Notes under the pieces: generated by a model | Told to the model about the DNA's origin: nothing | Database searches by the model: none | The model's input: the letters and a program-made list of their open reading frames with translations, nothing else | Position numbers and translations under genes: made by a program | Assembly (NCBI GenBank): GCA_945882005.1 | Contig: CAMCWG010000011.1 | Location: forward strand, 1-23,413 | DNA from: Bordetella parapertussis | GTDB taxonomy: Bacteria > Pseudomonadota > Gammaproteobacteria > Burkholderiales > Burkholderiaceae_B | Reading direction: 5' to 3' | DNA length: 23,413 nucleotides | In this document: piece by piece, positions 7,704-14,958 of the stretch | Numbering within the stretch: position 1 is the stretch's first letter | How the letters are laid out: every line of letters starts with the position of its first letter

Positions 7704-8792
7704 ATGAGTGTAACGCTAGTAGATGTCCGTGCGGCGCTGGAACAGTTGGTTGATGCCAACACGGGTCAGTCTATTTCGGCTTTGGTGAAAGACACCCAAA
7801 TCCAAATCGCCGGTGTGCGAGCAAGTGTTCAGGTAGTCTTAGGCTACTACCCGCCTGTTGGACATCTACAGGCTCTTCAGGAGCGCGTAGTTGGTGCCCT
7901 TAAAGGATTGGGAGTGCCGGATCCAGACGTACAGGTTTCGGTGAACGTGGCCTCGCATGCGATTCAGGGTGGGGTGCAACGCGTCCCTGGGGTTCGGAAC
8001 ATTATTGCCGTGGCGTCCGGAAAAGGCGGTGTTGGAAAAAGTACGACAGCCGTCAACCTCGCTTTGGCTTTGAAGGCAGCCGGGGCACGGGTTGGGCTGT
8101 TGGATGCGGATATTTACGGCCCGAGCGTCCCGATCTTGCTCGGCGTATCGCAGCGACCAGAGAGCTCCGATGGCAAAAGCATGACGCCGGTGATGGGGCA
8201 TGGCATACAGGCAAACTCAATAGGCTTCATGCTGAGCGAGGATTCGCCCGCGATTTGGCGTGGTCCCATGGTGACCCAGGCGCTTGAGCAATTGCTTCGC
8301 GCAACGAATTGGGATGACTTGGATTACCTAGTGATCGACATGCCGCCGGGCACGGGTGATATTGCTTTGACGCTCTCGCAAAAAGTGCCCGTTGTGGGCG
8401 CGGTGATCGTGACAACGCCGCAGGACTTAGCGCTCTTAGACGCCCGTAAAGGGTTGAAAATGTTTGAAAAGGTCAATGTGCCGGTCTTGGGCATCGTTGA
8501 GAACATGGCCATTCACATCTGCAGCAAGTGTGGCCACGCCGAACACATTTTTGGCGAAGGCGGCGCGCAGCGCATGTCTAACGACTACAAGGTTCCATGC
8601 TTGGGTAGCTTGCCCTTGTCGATGGCGATTCGTGAGCGTGCAGACGGCGGGCAGCCCACGGTTGTCTCCGAGCCTGACAGCGAAGCCGGTCGACTTTACC
8701 GCGCAATTGCCGACAAACTTGCCGCGAAAATCGCCGTATTACCAAAGGATCTGAGCGAGAAATTTGGCGTGATTTCAGTCAAGCGGACCTGA
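7704..8792 (+). CDS. apbC: Iron-sulfur cluster carrier protein ApbC (Mrp/NBP35 family P-loop ATPase)
   Basis: ApbC/Mrp is a cytosolic ATPase that binds a bridging [4Fe-4S] cluster and delivers it to apo-proteins. The 362 residues contain an N-terminal MIP18/FeS-assembly-like domain (about 1-90), the deviant Walker A SGKGGVGKS at 105-113, the DADIYGPS loop at 134-141, DMPPGTGD at 212-219, and the essential CxxC pair Cys273 and Cys276 in CSKCGH, followed by the HIFGEGG block. The ATG at 7704 is preceded by AAGGA (7693-7697) at good spacing; an upstream in-frame extension of 24 residues overlaps the divergent gene and is rejected. It is followed 90 bases later by dcd on the same strand; apbC near metG and dcd is a familiar proteobacterial grouping, here with the transporter genes in between. 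Confidence 0.96.
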   Translation: MSVTLVDVRAALEQLVDANTGQSISALVKDTQIQIAGVRASVQVVLGYYPPVGHLQALQERVVGALKGLGVPDPDVQVSVNVASHAIQGGVQRVPGVRNIIAVASGKGGVGKSTTAVNLALALKAAGARVGLLDADIYGPSVPILLGVSQRPESSDGKSMTPVMGHGIQANSIGFMLSEDSPAIWRGPMVTQALEQLLRATNWDDLDYLVIDMPPGTGDIALTLSQKVPVVGAVIVTTPQDLALLDARKGLKMFEKVNVPVLGIVENMAIHICSKCGHAEHIFGEGGAQRMSNDYKVPCLGSLPLSMAIRERADGGQPTVVSEPDSEAGRLYRAIADKLAAKIAVLPKDLSEKFGVISVKRT

Positions 8793-8840
8793 TTGTTGGT
8801 CGTTTAGGGCTTACCCTCACCATCTGTAACAGGACGGGGG

Positions 8841-8846
8841 TAAAAT
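8841..8846 (+). promoter_or_regulatory. Possible -10 box upstream of dcd
   Basis: TAAAAT at 8841-8846 lies 37 bases before the dcd start in the apbC-dcd gap. No convincing -35 is seen at the right distance. Partly overlapping it is an inverted repeat TTACCCTC (8811-8818) / GGGGGTAA (8836-8843, one G-T pair) whose loop is 17 bases; it has no T-run and is not an obvious terminator. Confidence 0.3.
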
Positions 8847-8882
8847 CCGCGCTCTCGACTTTCAATTTAGAGGCGTTCGGCC

Positions 8883-9449
8883 ATGAGTATTAAAAGCGAT
8901 AACTGGATCCGCCGCGTGGCGCAGTCAGAGGGCATGATAGAACCCTTTGAGCCTGGTCAGGTTCGCTCGAACGCGTCCGGCCGCATTGTGAGCTATGGCA
9001 CAAGCAGCTACGGCTACGATGTGCGTTGCGCCGACGAATTTAAAATTTTCACAAATATCAATTCCACGATCGTCGATCCAAAGAACTTCGATGAGAAGTC
9101 GTTCGTGGACTTCAAGGGTGATATTTGTATTATTCCGCCGAACTCATTTGCGTTAGCGCGCACGGTTGAGTTTTTTCGCATTCCGCGCAGCGTGCTGACT
9201 ATTTGCCTGGGCAAGAGCACGTACGCCCGGTGCGGAATTATCGTGAACGTCACGCCTCTCGAGCCTGAGTGGGAGGGACATGTGACCTTAGAGTTCTCGA
9301 ACACAACCCCGTTGCCCGCAAAAATTTATGCGGGTGAAGGTTGTGCGCAAATGCTTTTTTTTGAAAGCGATGAAGTGTGCTCAACATCGTATAAGGATCG
9401 CGGCGGAAAGTATCAAGGCCAGCGAGGCGTGACCTTGCCGCGGACGTAG
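8883..9449 (+). CDS. dcd: dCTP deaminase
   Basis: Dcd deaminates dCTP to dUTP, the main source of dUMP for thymidylate synthesis in proteobacteria; thyA and folA occur further along this same window. The 188-residue length is that of the Bordetella/Pseudomonas-type enzyme. Diagnostic segments are [15 protein letters not shown] (42-56), [11 protein letters not shown] (64-74), the nucleotide-binding loop [10 protein letters not shown] (110-119), the catalytic glutamate within [15 protein letters not shown] (Glu137, equivalent to E. coli Glu138), and the C-terminal [19 protein letters not shown] that closes over the triphosphate. The ATG at 8883 begins [11 protein letters not shown], the normal start; its Shine-Dalgarno is weak. 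Confidence 0.97.
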   Translation: MSIKSDNWIRRVAQSEGMIEPFEPGQVRSNASGRIVSYGTSSYGYDVRCADEFKIFTNINSTIVDPKNFDEKSFVDFKGDICIIPPNSFALARTVEFFRIPRSVLTICLGKSTYARCGIIVNVTPLEPEWEGHVTLEFSNTTPLPAKIYAGEGCAQMLFFESDEVCSTSYKDRGGKYQGQRGVTLPRT

Positions 9450-9534
9450 TACTCAGTAGAGGGCCACCCAGTTTGACGGGCGAGCGTAGCACTCGATTCT
9501 TATTCACCTTTAGTTTACTTGCGGAGCTGTTCGC

Positions 9535-11796
9535 ATGAAATTTCGCTTTCCAATTTTCATCATCGATGAAGACTACCGGTCCGAGAATGCTTCGGGTCTT
9601 GGGGTGCGTGCCTTAGCGTCTGCCATTGAGGCCGAAGGGATGGAAGTGATCGGTGTCACCAGCTATGGCGACCTGAGCTCATTCGCTCAGCAGCAGAGCC
9701 GCGCCAGTGCTTTTATTCTTTCGATCGATGACGAGGAGTTTGATGTTGATTCTCCCGAGGACGTGGCAGGAGCGATTAAAAATCTCCGAACATTTATTGG
9801 GGAGTTACGTTTTCGGAACGCCGATATCCCAATTTACCTCTACGGCGAAACACGAACCTCTGAACATATTCCGAACGATATTTTGCGCGAGTTGCATGGC
9901 TTCATTCACATGTTTGAAGATACGCCCGAGTTCGTGGCGCGTCACATCATCCGTGAGGCGCGCAGCTACATAGACAGTTTGGCGCCACCCTTCTTTCGCG
10001 AGCTAGTTAAATATGCGCAAGATGGTTCCTACTCGTGGCACTGCCCAGGGCACTCGGGTGGTGTGGCGTTCTTAAAGAGTCCGGTCGGTCAGATGTTCCA
10101 CCAGTTCTTTGGTGAAAACATGTTGCGTGCGGATGTCTGTAATGCTGTCGATGAGCTGGGCCAATTGCTGGACCACACCGGTCCGATTGCAGAGTCTGAA
10201 CTGAATGCGGCACGCATCTTCCATGCAGACCATTGCTATTTCGTCACGAACGGGACATCGACGTCCAACAAAGTCGTTTGGCATGCGAACGTCGCGGCTG
10301 ACGATATTGTTGTGGTCGATCGTAACTGCCATAAGTCGATTCTGCATGCAATCACGATGACTGGTGCTATTCCGGTATTTTTGCGGCCGACGCGTAATCA
10401 TATGGGCATTATTGGTCCAATTCCCCTAGCGGAATTTGAACCAGAAAATATCCAGAAAAAAATTGATGCAAATCCGTTTGCTCGCAAGGTTAAGGATAAA
10501 AAGCCACGTATTTTGACGTTGACGCAGAGCACATACGATGGGGTGATCTACAACGTTGAAACGATCAAGGCCAAACTCGGCAATATGGTCGACACCTTGC
10601 ATTTTGATGAGGCATGGTTGCCGCATGCCGCCTTCCATCAGTTTTATCAAGATATGCATGCGATCGGACCCAATCGTCCGCGTAGCCCGAAGGCGATGGT
10701 GTTTGCGACGCACTCTACGCACAAGCTGTTGGCCGGTATATCGCAGGCTTCACAGATTATTGTGCAGGAATCCGAAACACGAAAACTCGACCGTAATATC
10801 TTCAACGAAGCGTATCTGATGCATACGTCGACTTCACCGCAGTACGCCATCATTGCCTCGTGCGATGTCGCTGCCGCGATGATGGAAGCACCAGGCGGCA
10901 CCGCGCTGGTCGAGGAAAGTATTCGCGAGGCGCTTGATTTCCGACGTGCAATGCGCAAGGTTGACCTGGAGTTCGGTGACGACGATTGGTGGTTCACCGT
11001 CTGGGGGCCAGATTACCTGGCGGCACACGGTGTCGGTGAGCAGTCCGATTGGGTCTTGCAGTCCAATGATCACTGGCACGGTTTTGGTGATCTGGCGGAA
11101 GGCTTCAACATGCTGGATCCAATTAAGGCGACGATTGTTACGCCTGGCTTGAACATGGATGGTACCTTCGGTGAGACTGGCATACCGGCTGCGCTGGTAT
11201 CGCGGTTTCTGACCGAGCATGGCGTGGTGGTTGAGAAGACTGGCCTCTACTCTTTCTTCATCATGTTTACGATTGGCATCACGAAGGGACGCTGGAACAC
11301 ACTTCTGACCGCCTTGCAGCAGTTCAAGGACGACTACGATCGTAATCAGCCGATGTGGCGTATCTTGCCTGACTTCTGCAAAGAACATCGTCAGTATGAA
11401 CGGATGGGCTTGCGCGACTTGTGCCAGTTGATCCACGCTGAGTATAAAAATCACGATGTGGCACGCTTAACGACAGAGATGTACCTCAGCGACATGATTC
11501 CCGCGCTCAAGCCCTCCGATGCGTTTGCCAAGATGGCGCACCGTGAGGTCGAGCGTGTTTCGATTGATCAGCTTGAGGGCCGAGTGACGGGTGTGCTGTT
11601 GACCCCTTACCCACCTGGTATCCCATTGTTGATTCCTGGCGAACGCTTCAACAAGACAATTGTGCAATACCTTCAGTTTGCTCGTTCGTTCAATCAGAAG
11701 TTCCCAGGGTTCGAGACCTTCATTCACGGGCTTGGCGAGGAAACGGATGCTGACGGTGGCAAGCGGTTCTATGTCGATTGTTTGATTGAGCAATAG
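9535..11796 (+). CDS. Orn/Lys/Arg decarboxylase, group III PLP enzyme (probably arginine or lysine decarboxylase)
   Basis: The 753-residue protein has the architecture of the large inducible decarboxylases (AdiA, LdcI/CadA, SpeC/SpeF): a response-regulator-like wing domain (about 1-130, FIIDEDYRSENASGLGV), the aspartate-aminotransferase-fold PLP domain, and a C-terminal domain. Visible landmarks are SWHCPGHSGGVAF (167-179), FVTNGTSTSNK (236-246), the pyridine-nitrogen aspartate Asp358 in HFDEAW, and the Schiff-base lysine Lys397 in THSTHKLLAG. The product would be agmatine, cadaverine or putrescine; substrate choice cannot be read with certainty, and AdiA-like arginine activity is my preferred guess. 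A GGAG (9523-9526) eight bases before the ATG supports this start. It follows dcd by 85 bases. No antiporter gene, usual for acid-resistance systems, is adjacent, which suggests a metabolic polyamine role. Confidence 0.93.
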   Translation: MKFRFPIFIIDEDYRSENASGLGVRALASAIEAEGMEVIGVTSYGDLSSFAQQQSRASAFILSIDDEEFDVDSPEDVAGAIKNLRTFIGELRFRNADIPIYLYGETRTSEHIPNDILRELHGFIHMFEDTPEFVARHIIREARSYIDSLAPPFFRELVKYAQDGSYSWHCPGHSGGVAFLKSPVGQMFHQFFGENMLRADVCNAVDELGQLLDHTGPIAESELNAARIFHADHCYFVTNGTSTSNKVVWHANVAADDIVVVDRNCHKSILHAITMTGAIPVFLRPTRNHMGIIGPIPLAEFEPENIQKKIDANPFARKVKDKKPRILTLTQSTYDGVIYNVETIKAKLGNMVDTLHFDEAWLPHAAFHQFYQDMHAIGPNRPRSPKAMVFATHSTHKLLAGISQASQIIVQESETRKLDRNIFNEAYLMHTSTSPQYAIIASCDVAAAMMEAPGGTALVEESIREALDFRRAMRKVDLEFGDDDWWFTVWGPDYLAAHGVGEQSDWVLQSNDHWHGFGDLAEGFNMLDPIKATIVTPGLNMDGTFGETGIPAALVSRFLTEHGVVVEKTGLYSFFIMFTIGITKGRWNTLLTALQQFKDDYDRNQPMWRILPDFCKEHRQYERMGLRDLCQLIHAEYKNHDVARLTTEMYLSDMIPALKPSDAFAKMAHREVERVSIDQLEGRVTGVLLTPYPPGIPLLIPGERFNKTIVQYLQFARSFNQKFPGFETFIHGLGEETDADGGKRFYVDCLIEQ

Positions 11797-11829
11797 TGTC
11801 TCTAAGCACTACGTCTTTGGATCTGCCAC

Positions 11830-13029
11830 GTGCCCGTTTTTGATGTAGCGGTTATCGGCGCAGGCGCGGCAGGTATGCTGTGCGCGGCCGTTGCCGGGCA
11901 ACGCGGCATGCGGGTTGTGTTGTTGGATCACGCTGAGAAGCTCGCAGAAAAAATTCGTATCTCCGGCGGTGGACGCTGCAACTTTACGAATCGCGCGGTA
12001 ACGGCCGAGCATTTTATTTCAGCCAACCCGCATTTTTGTAAATCTGCGCTGGCGGGTTTTACGCCTCAAGACTTTATCGCTTTGGTCGACCGTCATGGTA
12101 TCGCCTGGCATGAGAAGCACAAAGGGCAATTGTTTTGTGATCAGAGCAGTGAACTGATTATTGAGATGCTGCGCGCTGAGTGCGACGACGCAGGTGTGCA
12201 CTGGATGATGCCCTGCAAGGTTGACGAAGTTGTCCTCAACGGGGATGCAGGGGCGCAAGGCTTTGTTTTGAGCACGGATCAAGGGCAGGTGCAGTGCCGT
12301 AACCTCGTGATCGCAACGGGCGGCCTCGCGATTCCCCAGTTAGGCGCCACCGACTTCGGCTTGAAGCTTGCCCGACAATTCGGCTTGAAGGTCATAGAGC
12401 CTCGGCCTGCTTTAGTACCCTTGACGTTTAACGGTGAAGAATGGCAGCCTTTGGTGGACTTGGCGGGCCTCGCGATTCCGTCCGTCGTCTCGACCGGATC
12501 AGGGCGACGCGCACCAGCGTTTTTAGAAGACGTGCTGTTTACACACAAAGGGCTGTCTGGGCCGGGTATTTTGCAGATTTCCAGTTATTGGCAGCCGGGT
12601 GAGCAGATCCGGTTGGATTTGGCACCCGATATGGACATGGAAGCGCTTTTGCTTGAGGCGAAAGCTGGGGGGCGTCAGCAGTTGGGTACTTTATTGGCCA
12701 ATCTGTGGCCGAAACGCCTTTCTGAACAATGGCTTGGAGAGTTGGCCGCCAGTCGGATCGCTGACTTACCCGATCGCACATTGCGTGAGCTGGCCGCAAG
12801 AATAAAGGGCTGGGCGGTTATGCCTAACGGAACCCTGGGCTATAAAAAAGCCGAGGTGATGCGTGGCGGAGTCGATACCCGTGGGCTGGATCAGCGCACG
12901 ATGCAGGCAAAAGCGGTGCCGGGGCTGCATTTCATCGGGGAAGTCGTCGATGTAACCGGTTGGCTCGGCGGATATAACTTCCAGTGGGCCTGGTCCTCGG
13001 CAGCTGCGTGTGGCCGTGGGCTAGTTTGA
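11830..13029 (+). CDS. NAD(P)/FAD-dependent oxidoreductase of the HI0933/YhiN (BaiN) family
   Basis: A 399-residue flavoprotein of the HI0933-like family. The N-terminal FAD-binding Rossmann motif is GAGAAG at 10-15, followed by SGGGRCNFTN at 45-54 (the family's hallmark), a second dinucleotide region ending NLVIATGGLAIPQLGATDFG, and the C-terminal FAD-contact block GEVVDVTGWLGGYNFQWAWSSA. The gene begins with GTG at 11830; no in-frame ATG gives a complete Rossmann strand, so GTG is well supported although the Shine-Dalgarno is weak. Members have been assigned roles in bile-acid reduction (BaiN) in gut clostridia, but most proteobacterial homologues have no known substrate. It lies 33 bases behind the decarboxylase gene and may share its transcript; nothing indicates a functional link. 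Confidence 0.92.
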   Translation: MPVFDVAVIGAGAAGMLCAAVAGQRGMRVVLLDHAEKLAEKIRISGGGRCNFTNRAVTAEHFISANPHFCKSALAGFTPQDFIALVDRHGIAWHEKHKGQLFCDQSSELIIEMLRAECDDAGVHWMMPCKVDEVVLNGDAGAQGFVLSTDQGQVQCRNLVIATGGLAIPQLGATDFGLKLARQFGLKVIEPRPALVPLTFNGEEWQPLVDLAGLAIPSVVSTGSGRRAPAFLEDVLFTHKGLSGPGILQISSYWQPGEQIRLDLAPDMDMEALLLEAKAGGRQQLGTLLANLWPKRLSEQWLGELAASRIADLPDRTLRELAARIKGWAVMPNGTLGYKKAEVMRGGVDTRGLDQRTMQAKAVPGLHFIGEVVDVTGWLGGYNFQWAWSSAAACGRGLV

Positions 13030-13045
13030 CCTTAGTGCTTCTCAG

Positions 13046-13075
13046 TTGTTGTAACACTCGATTTCGCGGTATGCT
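13046..13075 (+). promoter_or_regulatory. Possible promoter of the gcv operon
   Basis: TTGTTG (13046-13051) and TATGCT (13070-13075) stand 18 bases apart, giving a transcript start near 13082, just ahead of the first riboswitch aptamer. Each box matches consensus only moderately. The sequence GTATGCTG recurs 22 bases downstream, where it is part of the aptamer. Confidence 0.35.
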
Positions 13076-13090
13076 GAACAGGTTGTGAAC

Positions 13091-13325
13091 GTATGCTGCG
13101 GGAGAGCGCATTTGCCGTCTCAATCAGACTGGCTTTATGCCGCCGAAGGCGCAATTCGCCCAGAATCGCTCAGGCCCCCCATACCGTAGCTTGCATTGAT
13201 GTGCACAAGATTCATGCGCATCAGCACATCACTCTGGAGAGACCCGCGACCGCATTTGGTCAAAACGGGCGCCGAAGGTGCACACCCACGTTCAAGTGGG
13301 GCAACTCTCAGGCAAAAGGACAGAG
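13091..13325 (+). ncRNA. Tandem glycine riboswitch (two aptamers)
   Basis: Two glycine aptamers lie in the 383-base gap before gcvT. Aptamer 1 spans about 13091-13184: GTATG (13091-13095) pairs with CATAC (13180-13184), and it holds GGGAGAGC, GCCGAAGGCGCAA (13142-13154) and GCTCAGG. Aptamer 2 spans 13232-13325: CTCTGGAGAGACC, GCCGAAGGTGCA (from 13271), ACTCTCAGGCAAAAGGACAGAG, closed by P1 CTCTG (13232-13236) / CAGAG (13321-13325). These are the signature elements of glycine riboswitches, which normally switch on gcv genes when glycine is plentiful. The 46-47 base linker between the aptamers contains an additional 8-bp hairpin (13197-13204 / 13224-13231), longer than the short linkers I know. 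No terminator-like T-run follows, pointing to control of translation. Confidence 0.95.
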
Positions 13326-13392
13326 GGGCGTATCGTCGCATGCTTCTGCGCTGCCTTAAATGGTCCGCGGTCTGTATGTAACGCCCTTTGAT

Positions 13393-13405
13393 CTCTGTTC
13401 CGGAG
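13393..13405 (+). promoter_or_regulatory. Predicted riboswitch expression platform and gcvT ribosome-binding site
   Basis: The gcvT Shine-Dalgarno CGGAG (13401-13405) lies seven bases before the ATG. Immediately upstream, CTCTGTTCC (13393-13401) can pair with GGACAGAG (13318-13325) over eight base pairs with one bulged T. The CAGAG part of that partner is also the 3' strand of aptamer-2 P1, so the two pairings exclude each other. Glycine-stabilised P1 would free the region around the ribosome-binding site. Confidence 0.55.
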
Positions 13406-13412
13406 CTATTTC

Positions 13413-14513
13413 ATGTCTGCTGTTTTGAAACGCACGCCTTTGGCTGCGACCCATGTCGCCGCTGGCGCACGTATGGTTGATTTTGGTGGCTGGGACATGC
13501 CGGTGAACTATGGTTCACAAATTGAAGAACACCATGCCGTGCGTCGGGATGCTGGCATGTTCGATGTTTCCCATATGCTGAATGTGGACGTCGCTGGAGC
13601 GGATGCCACCGGATTTTTGCGACGCCTGGTTGCAAATGATGTAGCCAAACTTACCCAGCCAGGCAAGGCGCTGTACTCCTGTATGTTGAATCCGCAGGGC
13701 GGCGTGATCGATGACTTGATCGTCTATTTCTTTACGCCGACCGATTGGCGCCTGGTTGTGAACGCTGGAACGGCTGATAAAGATATCGCTTGGATGCAGC
13801 GCGTGGCGGCAGCTGAGGGTTTTTCTGTCACGATTACTGCGCGCAAAGATCTCGCGATGGTCGCCGTACAAGGCCCGAATGCCCGCACCAAAGTATGGGC
13901 CGCCCGACCACAATGGAAAGCTGCCACCCAGGATCTGGGTGTGTTTGTGAGTGCGCGTGTAGCACCGGACACGATGGTTGCGCGCACGGGTTATACGGGC
14001 GAAGACGGTTTTGAGATCGTTGTGCCAGCCGACCAGGTAGAGTTGCTTTGGAAAGATCTGGTTGCCCAGCAAGTGCAGCCCTGTGGCCTGGGAGCACGCG
14101 ACACATTACGACTAGAAGCGGGCATGAATCTTTACGGTCAGGATATGGATGAGTTGATTCATCCTAATCAAGCTGGTCTGACATGGACCGTGTCGACTAA
14201 AGATGCAGACCGTCACTTTATTGGAAACAAGGCCATCAAGCAGTTTTCAGATCCTCGTACCTTCATCGGCCTGAAGTTATTGGATCGCGGAGTGATGCGT
14301 GCACACATGAGTGTGCGCACGGCCAAGGGCCTCGGAGAAGTGACGAGCGGCACGATGTCGCCAACCCTTGGCTATTCCATTGGTTTTGCGAGACTGCCCG
14401 CAGGTGTTGCTGTGGGGGATGCTGTCGAGATCGATATCCGAGGTAAATGGGTGCCCGCGCAAGTATGCAAGCTGCCGTTTGTACGAAACGGACAGCCGGT
14501 TGTGCACTCTTAA
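13413..14513 (+). CDS. gcvT: Glycine cleavage system T protein (aminomethyltransferase)
   Basis: GcvT transfers the aminomethyl carbon from the lipoyl arm of GcvH to tetrahydrofolate, giving 5,10-methylene-THF and ammonia. The 366-residue protein has the family's N-terminal [35 protein letters not shown] block (22-55), the VIDDLIVYF segment with the conserved catalytic-region aspartate, [13 protein letters not shown], and [21 protein letters not shown] for folate binding, ending in the beta-barrel domain with [13 protein letters not shown]. The ATG at 13413 has a good CGGAG ribosome-binding site. It is the first gene of the gcvT-gcvH-gcvP operon under the glycine riboswitch. Confidence 0.97.
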   Translation: MSAVLKRTPLAATHVAAGARMVDFGGWDMPVNYGSQIEEHHAVRRDAGMFDVSHMLNVDVAGADATGFLRRLVANDVAKLTQPGKALYSCMLNPQGGVIDDLIVYFFTPTDWRLVVNAGTADKDIAWMQRVAAAEGFSVTITARKDLAMVAVQGPNARTKVWAARPQWKAATQDLGVFVSARVAPDTMVARTGYTGEDGFEIVVPADQVELLWKDLVAQQVQPCGLGARDTLRLEAGMNLYGQDMDELIHPNQAGLTWTVSTKDADRHFIGNKAIKQFSDPRTFIGLKLLDRGVMRAHMSVRTAKGLGEVTSGTMSPTLGYSIGFARLPAGVAVGDAVEIDIRGKWVPAQVCKLPFVRNGQPVVHS

Positions 14514-14522
14514 TTTGTTTCA

Positions 14523-14546
14523 ATTCATATTTACATTCATATTTCA
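14523..14546 (+). repeat. AT-rich 12-bp tandem repeat between gcvT and gcvH
   Basis: ATTCATATTT occurs at 14523-14532 and again at 14535-14544, a 12-base period, in the 54-base AT-rich spacer just upstream of the gcvH ribosome-binding site (AGGAGA at 14557-14562). An unstructured AU-rich stretch in this place could aid ribosome loading or serve as an RNase E site, which would uncouple GcvH levels from GcvT; this is inference. Confidence 0.6.
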
Positions 14547-14567
14547 CGAAATTTTCAGGAGACCTTC

Positions 14568-14948
14568 ATGAGCATTCCTAGCGATCGTAAGTACGCCAGC
14601 ACACACGAATGGATTAAGGCAGACGGCGACGTCATGCTGGTTGGTATTACGGGTCCGGCTCAGGAGCAATTGGGTGACTTGGTGTTCGTAGGTGATGTGC
14701 GCGTTGGCGCCAAGCTTGCAGCGGGTGCGACCGCTGGAGTTGTGGAGTCGGTCAAGGCAGCGTCTGACATTTACGCACCTGTGGCTGGCGAAGTTGTGGC
14801 GTTTAATGAGGCGTTGAACGACGCGCCTGAAACGATTAATGCGAGTCCTTACAACACCTGGATTTTTAAAATCAAAGCCAATAACGCGGCAGATGTAGAC
14901 GGCTTGCTCGACGCCGCCGCTTATCAGGCTGTCGCAGACGCAAGCTAA
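14568..14948 (+). CDS. gcvH: Glycine cleavage system H protein
   Basis: GcvH is the small lipoylated carrier that shuttles the aminomethyl group from GcvP to GcvT and is reoxidised by lipoamide dehydrogenase (not in this window). The 126 residues match the family's length. Landmarks are YASTHEWIK (9-17), [16 protein letters not shown] (26-41) and the lipoylation site in [15 protein letters not shown] with Lys63 as the modified residue, then NTWIFKIK near the C-terminus. A strong AGGAGA ribosome-binding site precedes the ATG, the best in this operon, in keeping with a carrier needed in excess of its enzymes. Confidence 0.97.
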   Translation: MSIPSDRKYASTHEWIKADGDVMLVGITGPAQEQLGDLVFVGDVRVGAKLAAGATAGVVESVKAASDIYAPVAGEVVAFNEALNDAPETINASPYNTWIFKIKANNAADVDGLLDAAAYQAVADAS

Positions 14949-14958
14949 GGCGCCCACT

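Noticed and set aside
9450..9534. TTGACG (9473-9478) as -35 for the decarboxylase gene
   Set aside because: No acceptable -10 at 16-18 bases; TATTCA is too far away.
10834..11454. 206-residue antisense frame within the decarboxylase gene
   Set aside because: Composition is low in recognisable motifs and it mirrors a highly conserved coding gene, so it is a shadow; the same reasoning excludes the other long antisense frames in gcvT, gcvP and trmB.
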